A stretch of DNA of 50,855 bases, from positions 1 to 50,855 of the forward strand of contig CAJFUJ010000031.1 in the NCBI GenBank assembly GCA_904420185.1. Direction: 5' to 3'. Source of the stretch: an uncultured Butyricicoccus sp. (GTDB taxonomy: Bacteria; Bacillota; Clostridia; Oscillospirales; Butyricicoccaceae). The position numbers and the translations under genes are program-made. The notes under the pieces were generated by a model that worked only from the letters and a program-made list of their open reading frames with translations, ran no database searches and was not told the origin of the DNA. Shown in pieces: positions 23,141-30,433 of this stretch; within the stretch, counting starts at the first letter, position 1; every line of letters starts with the position of its first letter.

Positions 23141-23543
23141 CGGGGGTTTAGGGGCGGCCGTTACCGTTAGGGCTCCTCGCGCTAAGTCGCGCGCGGATAA
23201 AATGCGGGCAAGTACAAGCCCCAGACAGGAATGCATTTGCCGCGGGCCGGCAGGCATTCACACCTACGCGGTGAGCGCCAAAGGGGAAGTAGGGGGAACC
23301 TAGGGTTCCCCCTCTCTTCCCCTCTGGACTCCCCATCACCCCCTCCGCGAGGGGGACGGGGCACCTACGGTTCCCCGTCGTCCCCCTCACCCCCCGCAAC
23401 CCCCTCCCTTTCATGCGGTGGTATGGGTGAAATTGTACATCTCCGGATAGATCGCCGTGGGTGTTGCACCTCGGTTGTTTAATGACTGGGACTAAGCGGC
23501 TTAGCGCGAAACGCCCCAGCGACTGTGGCGCACCAAAGGGAGC
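23141..23543. other. Non-coding spacer left of the phage-like genes
   Basis: About 400 nt with no credible coding frame. Besides the stem-loop cluster it holds a further hairpin pairing 23528-23535 with 23547-23554, which overlaps the end of the small leftward gene. No integrase, tRNA or clear att-type direct repeat was found by eye. Confidence 0.5.
23283..23379. repeat. Cluster of three GC-rich stem-loops
   Basis: Hairpin 1 pairs 23291-23300 with 23304-23313 (perfect 10 bp), with an outer GGGGAAG/CTTCCCC stem at 23283-23289 and 23316-23322. Hairpin 2 pairs 23339-23345 with 23349-23355. Hairpin 3 pairs 23355-23361 with 23373-23379. They lie in a non-coding spacer and look like a dispersed palindromic element rather than single terminators. 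Confidence 0.65.
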
Positions 23544-23723
23544 TTATGGTGCGCAAGCGGTATCCTCGGCTTCGTTTAATGCGCGAATGAGTGCAGTACA
23601 GATGAATTCCTGTGGATATGCAATATTTTGGTCTGTAAGCTGTGTAATGAGCCGCTCAATACGGTCAATAAGCAAGGCGTAAGCTTGCTCGTAATGCAAC
23701 GGGTTTGTTTCGAATTGATACAT
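23544..23723 (-). CDS. Small conserved-looking hypothetical protein
   Basis: A 59-aa frame (MYQFETNPLHYEQAYALLIDR...) with GAGGTGATCACC directly before the ATG, an excellent ribosome-binding site. A GTG three codons upstream is a less likely start. The product is mostly helical and acidic, with no motif that I recognise. It is divergent from the XRE-type repressor gene, the layout of a small phage regulatory switch. It may be a phage or mobile-element accessory protein. Confidence 0.6.
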   Translation of the reverse strand: MYQFETNPLHYEQAYALLIDRIERLITQLTDQNIAYPQEFICTALIRALNEAEDTACAP

Positions 23724-23816
23724 GGTGATCACCTCATAAATATTTTAATGCGATTCGAATTAGAAATCAAGGATATATAGGAAATTCAGATACACTATCT
23801 TCGGATGGTGATCTAC
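23724..23816. promoter_or_regulatory. Divergent control region with palindromes
   Basis: This 93-nt spacer separates two divergent start codons and is much richer in A/T than its surroundings. It contains perfect palindromes GGTGATCACC (23724-23733) and ATTCGAAT (about 23753-23760). The first overlaps the ribosome-binding site of the leftward gene. These are candidate operators for the XRE protein; no -35/-10 pair is clear enough to state. Confidence 0.4.
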
Positions 23817-24047
23817 ATGAACCTATTTCGGTTGCGCGATTTACGGGAGGATGCCGAATTGAGCCAGACCGAATTGGCAGACGCACTCGGCATCGCACAG
23901 ACAACCTATAGCGGGTATGAACGTGGATTTCGGGAGCCGTCGCTTGAAATGCTGTGCCGGATGGCCGATTTTTTCCATACCAGCACCGATTACCTGCTTG
24001 GACGCACAGACAATCCTGCGCCGCCCGCCAAACTGCCGCCCCGTTGA
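23817..24047 (+). CDS. XRE/Cro-type DNA-binding repressor
   Basis: The 76-aa protein is almost only a helix-turn-helix domain: LRDLREDAELSQTELADALGI, then TTYSGYERGFREPS, then a tail ending in a short Pro-rich segment. The ATG at 23817 has GGTGAT 5 nt upstream; another ATG at 23805 would add four residues. It is the only regulator in the phage-like region and probably controls it or the divergent small gene. Its terminator overlaps the stop codon. Confidence 0.85.
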   Translation: MNLFRLRDLREDAELSQTELADALGIAQTTYSGYERGFREPSLEMLCRMADFFHTSTDYLLGRTDNPAPPAKLPPR

Positions 24048-24064
24048 CAACGGGGCATTTTTTT
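24038..24064 (+). terminator. Terminator of the XRE gene
   Basis: GCCCCGTT (24038-24045) pairs with AACGGGGC (24049-24056) around a 3-base loop, followed by seven T residues. It overlaps the stop codon, so the virion genes downstream should not be expressed from the XRE promoter. Confidence 0.9.
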
Positions 24065-24183
24065 GTGGCCAAACCATCCGCAAAACCCGGCAGCCAAAGC
24101 AGGGCTGTCCGGATTGGGTGGGTGAGAAGGAAAAAAATGTTACTATGGAATAACAGGTTCAACTGTGTTAGAATGATAGTGGT

Positions 24184-24213
24184 AAAAGTCGCGGCAACGG
24201 TCGCGGCTTTTGC
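24184..24213 (+). terminator. Terminator-like hairpin ahead of the virion genes
   Basis: AAAAGTCGCG (24184-24193) pairs with CGCGGCTTTT (24202-24211), including one G-T pair, and ends in a short T-run. It lies in the 238-nt gap before the small terminase and may insulate the virion operon. I see no convincing promoter for that operon. Confidence 0.5.
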
Positions 24214-24285
24214 ATGTTTGGAAATCGCGGCGCTGGCGGCTTGGGCGGCTGGCGCTGCTTTTTTGCCCCAAAAAGGAGGGATTGT

Positions 24286-24744
24286 ATGGTGAAATATGTG
24301 AGATGGCTCCAGCCCGAGGGGCTCGCACAGATCGCCGGTTGGGCGTGCGGCGGGCTTTCCGACGGCGAGATCGCGGAAAAAATGCAGGTCACACCCCATA
24401 CCCTGCGCAGGTGGATGGCGCGCTATCCGCCGCTCCAGGCCGCGCTGCACGGCCAGCACGATGCCGTGCAGCCGTCCCCGGATGGCACGCCGCCCGGCGA
24501 CCAGGATGACGCCGTGGAAGATGCCCTGCACAAGCGCGCAATCGGCTTCTACTACGAGGAGGAGCGCGTCGAGCGCAATGGGAAGGATGGAGAAAAAACC
24601 ACTGTGACCAGAAAATATATGCCGCCCGACCTGCACGCGGCAATCTTTTGGCTGAAAAACCGCCGCCCCGACCAGTGGCGCGAAAAACAAGAACCCCTTG
24701 CACCCGCCGAACAGCGCTTTCAAGTGGAAATTACGATTGTGTAA
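24286..24744 (+). CDS. Probable small terminase subunit
   Basis: The 152-aa protein has an N-terminal helix-turn-helix (LSDGEIAEKMQVTPHTLRRWM), a variable middle and a C-terminal region with PDLHAAIFWLKNRRPDQWRE. That last motif recurs in small terminase subunits of Firmicutes phages. AAAGGAGGG precedes the ATG. It lies 15 nt upstream of the large terminase. The family is assigned by context plus these motifs. Confidence 0.8.
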   Translation: MVKYVRWLQPEGLAQIAGWACGGLSDGEIAEKMQVTPHTLRRWMARYPPLQAALHGQHDAVQPSPDGTPPGDQDDAVEDALHKRAIGFYYEEERVERNGKDGEKTTVTRKYMPPDLHAAIFWLKNRRPDQWREKQEPLAPAEQRFQVEITIV

Positions 24745-24759
24745 CGGGATGATGTGGAA

Positions 24760-26112
24760 ATGAAATTGCAGATTACCGCCAAACAAAAGGCGTTCTTGCA
24801 GGCACAGGCCGAGGAGGTCCTGTTCGGCGGCGCGGCCGGCGGCGGCAAAAGCTATGGACAGCTGGTGGACGCGCTGCTCTTTGCCCTGAAATACCAGGGG
24901 AGCAAACAGCTCATCTTGCGCAGGACCTATCCCGAGCTGGAGAAATCCATCATCCGGACCAGTTTGGAGCTCTTCCCCGAAGCGGTCGCCCGCTACAACG
25001 CAACCAGCCATGTGTGGACCTTCGTCAACCGGTCCATTGTGGAATTCGGCAACTGCGATGCCGAAAAGGATGTGTATAAATATCAATCGGCAGAGTATGA
25101 TGTGCTGCGGTTCGACGAGCTGACCCACTTCACCAGCTCGATGTACCTCTATCTGATGAGCCGGGTGCGCGGGACGAATGGATATCCCAAACAGGTGAAA
25201 AGCACCACAAACCCCGGCGGCATCGGCCACGCTTGGGTGAAAGAACGGTTCATCCATCCCGCCCCGCCCGGTGAGGTGTTCTGGGTGCAGGACGCCGATG
25301 GGGGCAAGCATAGCAGGGTATTTCTGCCAAGCCTGGTCGATGATAATGTGTTCCTGATGCGCGCCGACCCCGAGTATAAGAAAAGATTGAAGAATTTGTC
25401 GGAGAATGACCAGCGCGCCCTGCTTTACGGCGACTGGGACTTGGACGAGGGCGCGTATTTCGATGAGTTCCAGCAGGATGTGCACGTGATCGCCCCGCGG
25501 AAACTGCCCGGCAACGACCGGCGGTATATGTCGCTCGACTATGGACTGGATATGCTGGCTTGCTATTGGTACAGCATGGACGCCATGGGGTATGTGACCG
25601 TGTACCGCGAGCTGTACCAGCCCGGGCTCATCATCGACGAGGCCGCACGCGCCATCCTGCACGCCATGCCGCCCGGCGAAATGCAACGAATTTGCAGCAT
25701 ATTCGCACCCGCGGATTTGTGGAACCGGCGGCAGGAGACCGGGAAAAGCGTGGCGGCACGCTTCGCCGATATGGGGATTTACTTGGACAAAGTAAACGGC
25801 AGGCGGGAGGCCGGGTGGTATGAGGTCAAACGGTACCTGCGGCCGCAAACCGATGAATTCGGTGATACACGCCCCAAATTGCAGATTTTTCACACCTGCC
25901 GCAACCTGATCCGCTGTTTGCCAGCTGTGCAGCACGACACCAAACGGCCCAACGATGTGGCGCTCGAACCCCATGAGCTCACCCATGCACCCGATGCGCT
26001 GCGGTACTTTTGCGATGGGCTGCCGCTGCCAGCTGCACCCGATCCACCAGAAAAGGAGGAGTATTCCTATGAACTTGAAATCGATGCGTTTAACAATTTC
26101 ACTGGCCTGTAA
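24760..26112 (+). CDS. terL: Large terminase subunit
   Basis: The 450-aa packaging motor has Walker A GGAAGGGKS at 23-31, a Walker B-like VLRFDELTHF near 117-126 with the coupling Glu, and STTNPGG. The nuclease part has SLDYGLD as the first acidic metal site and a later Asp in HAPDAL. An in-frame GTG six nt earlier is possible. ATG 24760 is used because GGGAT is 9 nt upstream. All motor and nuclease landmarks are intact, so the packaging enzyme looks functional. Confidence 0.92.
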   Translation: MKLQITAKQKAFLQAQAEEVLFGGAAGGGKSYGQLVDALLFALKYQGSKQLILRRTYPELEKSIIRTSLELFPEAVARYNATSHVWTFVNRSIVEFGNCDAEKDVYKYQSAEYDVLRFDELTHFTSSMYLYLMSRVRGTNGYPKQVKSTTNPGGIGHAWVKERFIHPAPPGEVFWVQDADGGKHSRVFLPSLVDDNVFLMRADPEYKKRLKNLSENDQRALLYGDWDLDEGAYFDEFQQDVHVIAPRKLPGNDRRYMSLDYGLDMLACYWYSMDAMGYVTVYRELYQPGLIIDEAARAILHAMPPGEMQRICSIFAPADLWNRRQETGKSVAARFADMGIYLDKVNGRREAGWYEVKRYLRPQTDEFGDTRPKLQIFHTCRNLIRCLPAVQHDTKRPNDVALEPHELTHAPDALRYFCDGLPLPAAPDPPEKEEYSYELEIDAFNNFTGL

Positions 26113-26338
26113 CCTGGCCTTGGCCGGGTACCTGCTGTATCGCCGCCTGGATGGGCTGCGCACGCAGGTGGACAACCGTCCGACAGAAGAAAAGGAGGCC
26201 GAGACAGATGGTGGGCTTGTTGCATCGGCCGCGCCGTCCGCCCAGCCGGCGCGGCCGTGGCCCGCCGATGAGGACGACGCAGTCCTCCGCGATCTGCGCA
26301 ACATTATGCTATATGCGGGAGGGAAACGGAATGGATAA
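26069..26338 (+). CDS. Small membrane-anchored protein between terL and portal
   Basis: The 89-aa frame overlaps the end of terL by 44 nt and the start of the portal gene by 8 nt. AAAAGGAGGAG lies 10 nt before the ATG, so it is very likely expressed. Residues about 7-25 form one hydrophobic segment (ISLACNLALAGYLLYRR), followed by an acidic, Ala/Pro-rich stretch and the ending VLRDLRNIMLYAG. The function is not recognised. It may be a virion assembly or membrane-associated phage factor. Confidence 0.7.
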   Translation: MNLKSMRLTISLACNLALAGYLLYRRLDGLRTQVDNRPTEEKEAETDGGLVASAAPSAQPARPWPADEDDAVLRDLRNIMLYAGGKRNG

Positions 26339-27968
26339 AATGGAAGAGCAGGAGCTTTCTGCCGTGCAGGTGCAGCAGGAGTACAGCAAAGGAAAGGTGT
26401 TTAAGGAAAACCTTGGGCTGTTTGAACAGGTGCGCCAGAACGAACGCTTCTATTTGGGCGAACAGTGGGATGGATTGAAAACCAGCAAAATCCAGCCGGT
26501 GACCTTCAATATCCTGCGCCGGGTGACGGCAATGTTCCAAGCACAGGTGGTTTCGGACGATATTTCCTGGGAGATCCGGCCCTACAACCGCGACCAGGCT
26601 TCCGACGAGGAATGCCAGGCCTTTGACGCAGTGGTTGAACGGGTATATGATTCCCAGGCAATCAAAACCAAAAACCGCAAAGCCCTGCGCGGCGGCGTGG
26701 TGGATGGCGATATGTGCCTATATTTTACCTGGGACCCGGACGTCGAAACCGGCCAGCTGATGAAGGGCGATATTGCCGCCGAAACCTTGATGAATACCAA
26801 TGTGTTCTTCGGAGATCCACATACCACCGACGTGCAGGGACAGCCCTATATCCTCATCGCAAGGCGCCGGCCGCTGGCCACGGTGCGCAAAGAAGCCAAG
26901 GAAGCAGGGATCTTGGACTGGGAACGCATCCAGGGCGATTCAGCAAGCGAATATGTTGGCGGGGAACAGGAAAGCGAATACGACCAGGTGACCGAGTTGA
27001 CCCGGTTTTGGAAGGTGAAGGAGCGCATCCCAGACGATCTGCTGGGGCGTACCCGGACGCAAGTGCACTTCATGCGCGTGGCCGGCGAGGTGGTCACACA
27101 AGCCGATACAGCCACCGGGATGAGCCTGTATCCGCTGGCCTGGGCCAGCTGGATTGAACGAAATAACTGTATGCATGGGGTGAGCCCGATCACCGAAATG
27201 ATCCCTACACAGATTGCAATCAACAAGCAGGCGACCTATATCGGGGTCTATACACAGAATATGGCCATGCCCAAGCTGGTGTACAACATCAACCGGCTGC
27301 CCGATGGGTGGAACGGAGACCCTGGAAGGGCGATCGGTGTGGCAGGCGACCCGCGTGAGGTGATTGTCAACCCGGTTGGCGGCGTACAAATGCCAAATGG
27401 CGTGTTTGAAACCCTGAATACCTACCAGACCATGATGAAAGACTGTATGGGCGCCAGCGATACTGCGTTGGGAAATATTCAAAATCCTGATAATACATCG
27501 GCCATTTTAGCCACCCAAAAGGCATCCAATGCGCCGCTGGAGTTGCAAAAACGGACCTTCGAACAGTTCAACGAGGACTGCATCCGCATCATTGTGGATA
27601 TGGCGTGCGCCTACTATGGCTTGCGGCAGGTCATGATTCAGCGCGAACAAGTGGATGAAAATGGACAGCAGCATCGGGAGGAGGTTGAAGTGCTGGTGGA
27701 CTTCGACAACTTTTCAACTGGATCGTTGGATATCCATGTCGAGGTCGGCGCAGCAACCTATTGGTCGGAAATCGTGGCCATGACCAATATGGATAAGCTC
27801 ATGCAGGCCGGACTGATCCCCGATCCGTCGCTGTATCTGGAAAGTATTCCAAACAGCTATGTGCCGAATAAACGCGACTTGATCCGCGCTGTGCGCCAAA
27901 AACAACAGGAAGCATCCCAACAGATGAACGGTCAGCAAGCAGATAAAATGTTGCAGAAAGGTGGGTGA
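26331..27968 (+). CDS. Phage portal protein
   Basis: The 545-aa protein forms the dodecameric ring through which DNA enters the capsid. It fits the podovirus/P22-like portal class by length and by segments such as RFYLGEQWDG, QPVTFNILRRVTAMFQ, IAINKQATYIGVYTQN and NTSAILATQKASNAPLEL. The C-terminus is Gln-rich. GGGAGGG precedes the ATG. The position directly after terL is standard. Confidence 0.88.
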   Translation: MDKMEEQELSAVQVQQEYSKGKVFKENLGLFEQVRQNERFYLGEQWDGLKTSKIQPVTFNILRRVTAMFQAQVVSDDISWEIRPYNRDQASDEECQAFDAVVERVYDSQAIKTKNRKALRGGVVDGDMCLYFTWDPDVETGQLMKGDIAAETLMNTNVFFGDPHTTDVQGQPYILIARRRPLATVRKEAKEAGILDWERIQGDSASEYVGGEQESEYDQVTELTRFWKVKERIPDDLLGRTRTQVHFMRVAGEVVTQADTATGMSLYPLAWASWIERNNCMHGVSPITEMIPTQIAINKQATYIGVYTQNMAMPKLVYNINRLPDGWNGDPGRAIGVAGDPREVIVNPVGGVQMPNGVFETLNTYQTMMKDCMGASDTALGNIQNPDNTSAILATQKASNAPLELQKRTFEQFNEDCIRIIVDMACAYYGLRQVMIQREQVDENGQQHREEVEVLVDFDNFSTGSLDIHVEVGAATYWSEIVAMTNMDKLMQAGLIPDPSLYLESIPNSYVPNKRDLIRAVRQKQQEASQQMNGQQADKMLQKGG

Positions 27969-28126
27969 ATCTTGAAATGCTGGCTGGAAAATCGCCCGGT
28001 GCATCGGTATGCCGCGAAATTGCATGGAGCGTACAGGATTCTTGCATAAAGATATGCGGCACGATGCAGAAGGGGGATGGATAGAAGAAGTGATTTTGTT
28101 TTCCGTGAAAAGGAGGTATTGATGAT
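27969..28126 (+). other. Short gap with possible tiny frames
   Basis: Between portal and scaffold there are 158 nt. A TTG frame of 25 codons (27972-28049) and an ATG frame of 35 codons (27977-28084) sit behind the sequence GGTGGGTGAA. Neither product is recognisable and either may be chance. Confidence 0.25.
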
Positions 28127-28732
28127 ATGAATCAGCCGAATCCACATCCGAACGCAGATATCTTGGCGCGTCTGCTCGCCCAGCGGCAGGCCATGCAGGA
28201 CGGAACCGAGGGGTTCGCCAGCGGCTTTACAGAGGGACAGCCCCTCCCAACTGCTGGAAACCCGGTCGAAGATCCGGCCTGGCAGGCCATGCTTGCGCAA
28301 AGTGTGCAGCCCGCGCCAGCCACGCAACCACAGCTGCCAGACCTGTCCGAGTCCGCCGTGGCCGCACTCGCACGCGCAACCGCGCAAAAATCCAATGCGC
28401 CGGGCCAAACACTCGCTTCAGGCGGGATGCCGCCGCAAGCCTTGCAGAAATTGTACGCCATGGCGCTGCCTTGGATGGAGTTCGTCCAAGCCTATCCGCA
28501 GGTGGATAAGAAAAGCTTGTCAAGAGAATTCTTCCAGCTCGTGCGCGAGGGCCTGCACCCACAGGCCGCCTATGAACGGCTGCAGGCCGGACAGGCACAA
28601 AAAGAAGCCGAACAACTCAAAGCACAGCTGCGGGCAAGCGAGAAAAACTGGAGAAATCGCCAGCAGACAGCCGGGAAAATGGCCGGCGAGGGCTTGCGAG
28701 GCGATCCGTTTTTGGATGGCTTCCGCGGTTAA
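28127..28732 (+). CDS. Probable scaffolding protein
   Basis: The 201-aa protein is hydrophilic and rich in Gln, Ala and Pro, with predicted helical and coiled-coil C-terminal parts. Its residues about 115-145 read LYAMALPWMEFVQAYPQVDKKSL. It sits between portal and capsid genes, where scaffolds are usually encoded, and has AAAGGAGG upstream. No protease motif is visible. The call rests mainly on position and composition. Confidence 0.65.
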   Translation: MNQPNPHPNADILARLLAQRQAMQDGTEGFASGFTEGQPLPTAGNPVEDPAWQAMLAQSVQPAPATQPQLPDLSESAVAALARATAQKSNAPGQTLASGGMPPQALQKLYAMALPWMEFVQAYPQVDKKSLSREFFQLVREGLHPQAAYERLQAGQAQKEAEQLKAQLRASEKNWRNRQQTAGKMAGEGLRGDPFLDGFRG

Positions 28733-28812
28733 ACCCATCGCAGAAGTGCAAAAAATCTTGAACCCATTTCTGCCGCCTTTTGCGGCAACCAATAGAAAGG
28801 ATTGTGAACCGT

Positions 28813-29871
28813 ATGGCAATTAATTTGGCACTCAAATACGCACCAACCATCGAAAAAGCATTCGCACAGGATAGCTTGATTCAAAGCCATTGCAAGGCAA
28901 AAGTGGACTTTACCGGCGCAAAAACCGTGCGCGTGTACATGCTCAATACCACCCCGCTGGTGGACTATCAGCGCAGCGGAACCACCCGCTACGGCGCGTT
29001 GCAGGACATCCAGGACACGGTGTTTGAGTACACGCTCACGCAGGATAAGTCGTTTACCGGCGTGGTGGACAAGGGCGACGAGAGCGACCAGACCATCGTC
29101 AACAAGGCCGGGCAATGGCTGCGCCAGGAACTGCGCGAACAGGTGGCGCCCTACGCCGACCGCTATGCATTGCAGCGGATGGCAAACTATGGACATCTCT
29201 ACGGCGCGGCCGAAAAGCCGGATAAATCGGATATTGTCTCCGAAATCTTTAACGCAAGGGTTTGGTTTAACAATCACCGGATTCCCAATACAGGACGGGT
29301 GCTGTACATCCCGGCTTCGTTTACACCCGAGATCATGCTGTCCGAAGAGTGGGCCGGCCTGGATAATTTGGCCGGCAAGCAGCTGCCCACCGGCGTGATC
29401 GGCCGGTGCGCCGGGTTTACGATTGTGGAAATTCCAGACTATTTGTTTGATAGCAATCACTACTTTACAGCGGTCCATGAGAGCGCGGTCGCCTTCCCGT
29501 ACAAGCTCAACTCCACAAAAATTCATACAGACCCGGTCGGCATCAACGGCGCGGTCATCGAGGGACGGCAGTATTTCGACGTGTTCGTGCTGGGCAGCAA
29601 GGCTGACGCTGTATATTCGGCGGTCGCTTCCACCGCGCTGCAGGCAGCCCCGACGATCACCGACACCACGGTCACGGCGGTTACGCTGACGTCAAGCGGC
29701 GCTGGGAAAATTTATTATACGACCGACGGGACCGACCCGCGTTTTTCCATCACCCGCGAAATTTATACCGATGCCTTTGATGCAGCAGGGAAAACCGTGA
29801 AAGCGGTTGCAATGGAAACAGAGGGGAAATTTACAAGCACCGTCGCGGAAAAAGCGGTCGCCAGCGCATGA
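28813..29871 (+). CDS. Major capsid protein with C-terminal Ig-like/CHB_HEX-type domain
   Basis: The 352-aa protein has a body of about 270 residues that fits an HK97-fold coat protein, followed by a separate C-terminal domain. In that domain IYYTTDGTDPR is the hallmark of the chitobiase/beta-hexosaminidase C-terminal (Ig-like) fold. The start MAINLALK was chosen with GAAAGGA upstream; the longer frame adds 11 residues. A small hairpin lies just ahead (28771-28787). The extra domain may decorate the particle surface and bind polysaccharide, a role known for Ig-like additions on other phage capsids. Confidence 0.85.
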   Translation: MAINLALKYAPTIEKAFAQDSLIQSHCKAKVDFTGAKTVRVYMLNTTPLVDYQRSGTTRYGALQDIQDTVFEYTLTQDKSFTGVVDKGDESDQTIVNKAGQWLRQELREQVAPYADRYALQRMANYGHLYGAAEKPDKSDIVSEIFNARVWFNNHRIPNTGRVLYIPASFTPEIMLSEEWAGLDNLAGKQLPTGVIGRCAGFTIVEIPDYLFDSNHYFTAVHESAVAFPYKLNSTKIHTDPVGINGAVIEGRQYFDVFVLGSKADAVYSAVASTALQAAPTITDTTVTAVTLTSSGAGKIYYTTDGTDPRFSITREIYTDAFDAAGKTVKAVAMETEGKFTSTVAEKAVASA

Positions 29872-29900
29872 CTTGGCTTGGAAAGCTTGGCACCCTTCTG

Positions 29901-30018
29901 GCGGGGCGCTGCCTTCGTGGGGCGCTGCCCCACACCCCGCCAGGGGCGCTGCCCCTGGACCCCGGCAGGGGACCAGTCCCCTGCACCCCCGTTTGAAAGG
30001 TCCTCGTGAGGACCTTTC
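29901..30018. repeat. Cluster of stem-loops between capsid and adaptor genes
   Basis: Hairpins pair 29918-29923 with 29927-29932, 29941-29947 with 29951-29957, 29965-29973 with 29976-29984 (9 bp, 2-nt loop) and 29995-30005 with 30008-30018. The last is a perfect 11-bp palindrome. No clear U-run follows. The element fills most of the 190-nt gap after the capsid gene and might set a step-down in expression or be an inserted palindromic repeat. Confidence 0.65.
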
Positions 30019-30061
30019 ATGGGGCTTTCTCGAAAATTTCTCAGGAAAGTGGTGGAATAAA

Positions 30062-30433
30062 ATGACAGTCAGACAACTTTACGAGCAGGGCTGCGCGCTC
30101 ATCTACGAAATTCCGGACGATGACGACGACCTGAAAGACAGCTTTCCCGCGATTTTAAACCAGCTCGCGGCGCTGTGCCTGCCGTATGAGGCCATGTTCC
30201 GGCGCGCGCGGGGACAGGACATCCCGGATTTGCCGCTTTACACCAGCGCAGACGACGACAGTGAACTGCCCTTTGTCGATGAGATCGCCCGGCTGGCGCT
30301 GCCCTATGGCGTGCAGTCCAAATTCCTGGAAGCCGACGACGACAAAAAAGCCGAAGCCGTGCTCGCATATAACAAAATGCTGGATGCCCTGAACAGCTTG
30401 ACACCCGGCGTGGAAACCGAGGTGATCGCATGA
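30062..30433 (+). CDS. Probable head-tail connector/adaptor protein
   Basis: The 123-aa acidic, helical protein begins MTVRQLYEQG and carries several Asp runs (DDDDDL, SADDD, EADDDKK). Its position between capsid and the next large structural gene, and its small size, fit an adaptor that docks on the portal. Its stop overlaps the next start (ATGA). No specific family is recognised. Confidence 0.6.
   Translation: MTVRQLYEQGCALIYEIPDDDDDLKDSFPAILNQLAALCLPYEAMFRRARGQDIPDLPLYTSADDDSELPFVDEIARLALPYGVQSKFLEADDDKKAEAVLAYNKMLDALNSLTPGVETEVIA

Noticed and set aside
24048-24285. Possible genes between the XRE terminator and the small terminase
   Set aside because: Short frames exist in all registers but none has an SD-supported start and recognisable content; a terminator-like hairpin lies in the middle.
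23767-26304. 845-codon open frame on the - strand
   Set aside because: It is the antisense shadow of terL and neighbours, which carry clear motifs. The frame has no SD-supported start, and its length follows from the high GC of the coding strand.
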